NCBI GenBank assembly: GCA_000151295.1
Contig: GG745339.1
Location: 425,644-489,643, forward strand
DNA from: Allomyces macrogynus ATCC 38327
Lineage: Eukaryota; Blastocladiomycota; Blastocladiomycetes; Blastocladiales; Blastocladiaceae
DNA length: 64,000 nucleotides
Reading direction: 5' to 3'
Position 1 is the stretch's first letter. The number at the start of each line of letters is the position of its first letter. The notes below the pieces were generated by a model. It had not been told where the DNA came from. It saw only the letters and a list, made by a program, of their open reading frames with translations, and did not search any database. Below are positions 58,983 through 64,000 of this stretch, piece by piece. The position numbers and the translations under genes were made by a program.

Positions 58983-59180
58983 GGTTGCAGTGATTGTGGA
59001 GTTGCGCGGAGGAGCTTTGATCAAGTGTGATTGATGGTTCGAAGGCATACATGACCAACGACTGCGCGAACTCTTGCTTGTTCACAGGACGTGTTGGATT
59101 CAAGCATCACAATTAATCCAATCGCATCGACCACGACACACTCCTTCTCAGCTATTACAACTGCCGCCACTGCGTGCAAG

Positions 59181-59369
59181 ATGGACCTCGGAACGCGCGT
59201 TACCAGTTCCGTTTCGACGACTTCGACGAGCAGCAGCGCTGTCGTTTGCGACCACGAGCCTCTGCAGCGCTGCCTGCAAGCCAACAACGGCGACCGCTCC
59301 AAGTGCCAAAAGGAATGGGACGAGTTTCGCGATGCTTGTCGCCGCAAGATGATGGCTCAACAGCGCTAG
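59181..59369 (+). CDS. Small CHCH (twin-Cys) protein, probably mitochondrial intermembrane space
   Basis: A 62-aa protein from MDLGTRVTSSV. The second half holds four cysteines: CDHEPLQRC, then CLQANNGDRSKC, then CQKEWDEFRDAC. The spacing is C-x7-C, x10, C-x10-C rather than the standard twin CX9C. The CLQANNxxxxKC portion recalls Cmc4/CHCHD7-like proteins. Such proteins are imported and oxidised by Mia40 and act in respiratory-complex assembly. Longer starts at 59091 exist but add only Thr/Ser-rich residues. It is divergent from RTT109. Confidence 0.65.
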   Translation: MDLGTRVTSSVSTTSTSSSAVVCDHEPLQRCLQANNGDRSKCQKEWDEFRDACRRKMMAQQR

Positions 59370-59642
59370 TCGGGGCGCACCACTGCGCTCACGGGCGGCA
59401 CCATTTCGAATCCGACAAATGCTAAACGCAAGCGGCTAGCCCCAGGCTGCCAAGGAGTAATCGGAGCAGACCGTCCAGCAAAATGAATCGTTATTGTGGT
59501 GGCAAAGAGTCAGAATCGATACTGCTGGGCAGACAAACACAGGGAGTGAGGAGAAGATCATTCGCTTTGCCTTGGCTTCACCGTCCTTGCTTGCTCCGGC
59601 CGTCTTTGCGTCGCTCATACGCCCGCAGTTTCGGAGTCGCCA

Positions 59643-61160
59643 GTGCATGGTTGGAGTGATTTCGGCTCCGAGATTGTTCACTCTCCAGGAGACTCGTTTG
59701 CATTTACCGGACCGTCTGACCATTACCAAGTTGGGTCGTTTGCAACTCGAGTTGGTGCAACTGGGACTGTTGTGCTCGACTCGACGAACCATTTTCAATA
59801 TTTCTTGCTCCTGCCTCAGCGCAACCTGAATCGCATGGTATTGCCCTGTGATATCAAAGCGCAGCCTTCACCACATGCGTCTGCGACATGGTTGTTGGTT
59901 CTGATTCGTGGCAGCTCGCTGTTGCACTACACTACGCAGCTTTGGATCGCGGACCAATCTTGCTGGCGCATTCCACCATTGTGTCGCTCCCTCCGAACCA
60001 TCGGACATGATGTCAGCGTTGCCCGCGTCCAGACGTCGATTCCCGAGACCGTCTCTACATTGATGCTCGACTTCTGCTCGCTCCCCATGATTTCGGAAAT
60101 CAAGGACTTGTTTGGCGCCTTCCCTCGGGCTCTTCACTCCTGGTCGATTGAAGTCGAGGGCTATTATCTGGACCATTGCTCTGCCCTCGTGCCGCTTCTC
60201 CAACAGTTGCCCAACTCGCTTCGCAAGCCCAGGTTTCATTTCAATGGGTTCGACCTGGCATGGCCACCATGTGTCCCATGGCTGGCCAAGGCACTACCAG
60301 ATCTCGTTCACCGCGAATCTTGCACGCTCTTGGCAGCTATCAACCCGGCGAGTCTCATGGGTGTCGTGCGTGCGTTGCACCGCTGCTCGCGCCTTCGCCA
60401 CCTGACCTGCGGGTGTCGGTCTTTGTCGAGTCCGAGTATCCCGAGTGCATCGAGCTTGCGCAAATCCTGCCCGCAGGACTCGATCTATTGCAGTTTGGCG
60501 TAAATCTGAGCGACAGTCACACCCAAGATGCGTTGATCATGTCTCTCAAGTTTGCGCGGCCGCCTGCCCAGCTGGATCTTGCCGTGACAATCCCGGATTG
60601 GTATATGGAAATGGGCCGAGCCTTGCCACTTGCTCCGACTTTGATGCGGCTCTCGCTCTCGTCCCAATCTCGAAGCACTAATGTCCTCTTTGACGTCATT
60701 GCTCGGCTTCCCCAAACGCCCACGACGTTTATTCTCTATGATTGGCGGCTCCACGGCACGGGTGTCCTGGAGCACCTGGCGCAGCATATGCCACCGCGAC
60801 TGCAATCGCTGCAGCTGCAGCGGTGCAACATGACTGCAAGCGACCTCGGTCAATCATTGGCCGCATTCGCTCGTCCACCTCGACATGAATCTCGGCAATC
60901 TCGATATACTGCCGGTCCCGCTCCCGCCGCGGCTTCGTGCGCTGGATCTTTCGTACAACCAACTTGATGTCGACAAGGCGGCGACATGGATTTCAGCGTT
61001 GCCTCCGACATTGCGGTCGCTCAACCTCGGATTGACCAGTGTTGTCGAGGAATTGGCACCGGATCTGCTCGCCCATTTGCCGCCGCGCAGCTCATACGAA
61101 CGGTTGCCTTGGGTATCCATGTCAAGGAGATTTCGGCCGACGTTTTTTGGAAAATGAAGC
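59643..61160 (+). pseudogene. Decayed LRR protein, copy A
   Basis: Segments in several frames line up as one LRR-like protein: SLLHYTTQLWIADQ, VSTLMLDFCSLPM, LLQQLPNSLRKPRFHF, LDLAVTIPDWYMEMGRALPL, HMPPRLQSLQLQRCN, LPPRLRALDLSYNQLDVDKA and TWISALPPTLRSLNLG. Frame changes near 60400 and 60880 break it, so it is a pseudogene unless unannotated introns join the pieces. The same modules recur in copies B and C. No F-box is visible at its start. Confidence 0.5.
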
Positions 61161-61402
61161 GATGCGATTATTGCCAGGGATGCAATCGCTACTTTCCGCA
61201 ACTTAGTGCAGCGCTCCAAACGGGCTCGAAACTATCAATTCTCTGCCTCCTTGATAACAGGAGGACGCCCAAGCGGCGGCCATCGAGGTGCCGCGACCTG
61301 TGTCTTGACGTCGGCTCGTCACTGACCTGTGATGCAGTGCAACCCGTGCTTCGGACCACGCTTGGTCGTTTGAACCAGCCTCGCTACATTTGAGACGGCC
61401 AA

Positions 61403-62022
61403 ATGTCTTTGGGCGTCATGGCTCCCAGCGCTCGCGCAGCTGTCCATTGCAATTTTCCAGCAATCCGGAGTATTGCACTTGCGCCTGTCTCGCTCCTCCA
61501 GGTGTTATCCACGACGCTGCTCGACCTTGCCCTGGATTTGCCGCGTGAATTTGATTCCTTGGCTGCGCCGAGCTGGGAAAACTGCTGAACGTGCTCACCA
61601 GACTGACCAACCTCAAATCATTCACGCTCTTGACGGCAAGTGGCCCGAGGAGGTGGGTCCTCCACGAGACAGGTGTTCTCGCCCACCTCGCACTGCACAT
61701 GCCGCCGCGCTTGCAACGTTCGTCGATGCGGTGGCGCTACCTGCTCGAAGTCGATTTGGTCGACCTTATCCTCTACTGGCCGCAATCGCTCGCGCATCTC
61801 GACTTGCAATTCAATGAGATTGAGGTGCCGCCTGCGCCGCTCCCACCGAACCTGCGGACGCTGATTTTGCGCGGCAACTCGCCTGATGGGGATCGCGCGA
61901 ACGAGTGGATCCCGGAGTTGCCGCCGACATTTCGTTTGCTGAGCATGGAAGATGCTGGCAGTGCCATTTTCGACCTAGCACCGTTTTCGGAAGTGGTCTA
62001 TTCCAATTCGATTTGGACTTGA
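61403..62022 (+). pseudogene. Decayed LRR protein, copy B (3' half only)
   Basis: Contains VLAHLALHMPPRLQRSS, HLDLQFNEIEVPPAPLPPNL and DGDRANEWIPELPPTFRLLS, equivalent to the C-terminal LRR units of copies A and C. The 5' half is missing or unrecognisable (61403-61590 is scrambled). Confidence 0.45.
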
Positions 62023-62144
62023 AGCCGGACGGTTGTTCTTTTTCGCCCACCCAATTTTCACGATTCCGACCATGTTGGGCGATTCGTGTTGGTTCTATAC
62101 ATTGATCAGCACCAGGCGGTACTTGATGCCAATGGCCACCCTCA

Positions 62145-63416
62145 GTGGTTCTTGGCCTTGCTCTATCGCGACCACATGTCCCGCTCCCTCGTGTGATGAC
62201 TGCCAGAGTCCGTCGGGCCGCTTCGACGAAATGGTCGTTGGTTCCTGTGCGCAACAACTCGATCCTGCATTACACGGACCAGTTGTGGCTCCTCCGTGAT
62301 CGCAAGACGGACAAGCCGTGGCCATCGCATTGCCGCGACCTGATTTACATGGACTCGCCGCACATTCGCAACTTGCAGAGCGTCGCACCGGGTACGATTC
62401 GCCGTCTCACGGTCAGCCAGACTGCGCTCTCGACGTTGGATGCAGTCAAGTCACCTTGGGCGGCCATGCTGCCAGCCCTCACGGAACTGTCTGTTCACAT
62501 TTCCGACTGCAATTGGAGTAACGTAGGTGCTCTTGCCCCTCTCTTCTTGGCGCTGCCCAAGACGCTCCGCAAACTGAAACTTGAATTTCCAAGCCGTTTG
62601 AATCTGTCGCGTCGGCGAGTTGGGACAGCCTTGTGACAGTGCTGGCAAAGCTGACTTGCCTCGAGTGGTTTGCCCTCCTCTTGTGGGCAGACCAGTCGAC
62701 CCTTGCAGTCGTGCTGGCTGCACTGCGCCATTTCCCACGTCTCCGTCACTTGGAACTCGCCTTCACACGATTGGATCATGCAGAAACTACCCGCTGGCCT
62801 GGAGCGGCTTGATGTGACGGTGCTGTACGATGATTGGTATTAGCCAGACCCGGACGAAGTGCTCGTTGGCTTTGGGCGGTTTGAGGAAGAGGCTCCACCA
62901 TTGCTGATCCACGTCCCTGATTCGACCTTGTCGGTAACGGACCTGAACTTGGCCATGCCCAATTGGCACGCCGACATGGGCCGCGCTCTGCTCATGCCGC
63001 CGCTCCTGACACGTCTGGCTCTCTCATCGTACGATCGCGATCCCTCTGACGCTCTTTTGGGTCTGTTTCCGCGTCCTCTCATGACGTGCTTGTCCCTCGA
63101 GTTGTACTTGTGGCCGCTTGACGGGGGTCTGATTTTGCTCCTGACATGCCGCCACGTCTGCAGCGGCTGGTGCTTCAGGGTTGCTGCCCGACCGAAAACG
63201 ATTTTGCCAACCTGGTTCAGCATTGTCACTCACGTACTTTAACTTGGTGGGCAATCGTATCACGGTGCCTCCCTTGCCGCTCCCACCCAGGCTGCGGACG
63301 TTTGAGCTGGGCTGGAATGAGGGTCTTGACGGCAGCCGCGCAGGCGAGTGGATCTCAGCGGTGCCGCCAACGTTGCGGATGTTGAACATTGCCAAAACAG
63401 GCAATCATCTGTGAGG
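62145..63416 (+). pseudogene. Decayed LRR protein, copy C
   Basis: Starts with NNSILHYTDQLWLLRDRK, parallel to SLLHYTTQLWIADQ of copy A. It continues with LFLALPKTLRKLKLEF, LNLAMPNWHADMGRALLMPP, MPPRLQRLVLQGC and LPPRLRTFELGWNEGLDGSR. Frame breaks occur near 62630 and 63190, with in-frame stops between. Module order is the same as in copy A, so the two arose by tandem duplication. Confidence 0.5.
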
Positions 63417-63678
63417 GACTGATGCAAGTGCTGCCCAGTCACAGTCCACGAGAGCGCATCACGCTCTGCATTCACAAAGAGGACATTGAGGGCGACCAAA
63501 AAGTGATGAACGATTTGATGGTCGTGTTCTTTGTCATTTGTCGGGAGGAGTAGTATCTCAGCGACTCAAGTTTCGCGCGCCGTCATCTCGCTGCAGATAA
63601 ATAATTTTGCCGTGGATGTTTCAGTTGAAAGCGGTTCTTTGGAAGCAGGGTTCTATATATTGCATTTCGTCTCGAACT

Positions 63679-64000
63679 TCACCACTTGGCACTGATCCCC
63701 ACCGTCGCCTCGACCGCGCGGTACTGCGTGTGCAGCGCCGCACGTGCCCTCGGGTCCGTGCGCGGTCCAAACAGGCTCTCCACCAGCTGCGCCGCGACCG
63801 TGTTCTCGTGCGCCCACTGCGTCACGCCCGTCTCGTAGGCCTGGTGCACGGTTGCAACCCATTCGCGCGGCGTGACCATGGACTTGCTGTCGACGGGCAG
63901 CTGCCCACCGCCATTCACGCACCCGGACGGGCACGCCATGACCTCCACGTAGTGGAAGACCGGGTCGGCCGGATCGCTCGACTTGAGTTTGCGCAGCACG
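63679..64000 (-). CDS. NAR1: NAR1 (cytosolic Fe-S cluster assembly factor, hydrogenase-like), C-terminal part
   Basis: The partial frame entering from the right edge contains FHYVEVMACPSGCVNGGGQ, the signature of the Fe-hydrogenase-like C-terminal domain that binds the second iron-sulfur cluster in Nar1/CIAO3. It then has an AAQLVESLFGPR-type segment and ends TVGISAKW at 63679. Nar1 links the early and late stages of cytosolic Fe-S protein maturation. The terminal Trp fits the aromatic C-terminus seen in CIA factors and clients (family knowledge, not tested here). Confidence 0.85.
   Translation of the reverse strand, partial: VLRKLKSSDPADPVFHYVEVMACPSGCVNGGGQLPVDSKSMVTPREWVATVHQAYETGVTQWAHENTVAAQLVESLFGPRTDPRARAALHTQYRAVEATVGISAKW

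Noticed and set aside
1..64000. tRNA or rRNA genes
   Set aside because: No cloverleaf with matching A and B boxes or rRNA core sequence was seen by eye. A covariance-model scan would be needed to exclude small ones.

Overview
This window looks like draft nuclear DNA from a GC-rich, intron-containing fungus. The evidence is fungal-type gene content (a pentafunctional AROM polypeptide, an Rtt109-type histone acetyltransferase, AP-1/Pap1-like bZIP factors), short GT-AG introns of roughly 44-160 nt, and no operon structure. Large low-complexity proteins and F-box/LRR families would fit an early-diverging zoosporic lineage (Blastocladiomycota or chytrid-like), but that placement is inference. One run of N (22275-23051) and several single-base frame breaks in otherwise conserved domains show that this is unfinished sequence.

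Layout. 0-1.1 kb: the end of a Pap1-like bZIP gene (-). 1.7-11.5 kb: a mobile-element-like block with a coiled-coil ORF broken by a frameshift (-), a very long three-exon Fanzor gene (eukaryotic TnpB relative, predicted RNA-guided nuclease, +), and a multi-exon gene ending in a Ulp1/C48 SUMO-protease domain (+). 12-15.7 kb: two small winged-helix plus coiled-coil genes (-), the second a good Hop2 candidate and the first a weaker Mnd1 candidate, separated by F-box fragments. 16-20.5 kb: an F-box/LRR-like gene and a second Ulp1-like protease gene (both -). 21.5-25.9 kb: the sequence gap, flanked by two copies of a dispersed repeat, a SAM methyltransferase gene running into the gap, and a second bZIP gene carrying a one-base frame break.

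26-34.8 kb: nibrin (NBS1), the HPM1/METTL18 protein-histidine methyltransferase, the third subunit of DNA polymerase delta (POLD3), and a vacuolar-type amino-acid transporter. 35.8-44.5 kb: an RS-domain protein and, divergently, a giant three-exon protein of about 2007 aa with a degenerate kinase domain and C-terminal Sel1/TPR-like repeats. 45-47 kb: an LRR relic and gene-poor DNA. 47.4-52.4 kb: AROM. 52.6-59.4 kb: Tim23, a 998-aa coiled-coil protein, Rtt109 and a small CHCH protein. 59.6-63.4 kb: tandem decayed LRR copies. The right edge holds the C-terminus of NAR1, a cytosolic Fe-S assembly factor.

Themes. Genome maintenance is well represented (NBS1, POLD3, RTT109, Hop2 and perhaps Mnd1). 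Several housekeeping genes are divergently paired and may share promoters: HPM1/POLD3, RTT109/CHCH, TIM23/coiled-coil and RS-protein/pseudokinase. The most unusual block is the Fanzor plus Ulp1 locus, which resembles an uncharacterised transposable element carrying an RNA-guided nuclease and a SUMO-type protease. No classical transposase catalytic domain could be recognised in it.
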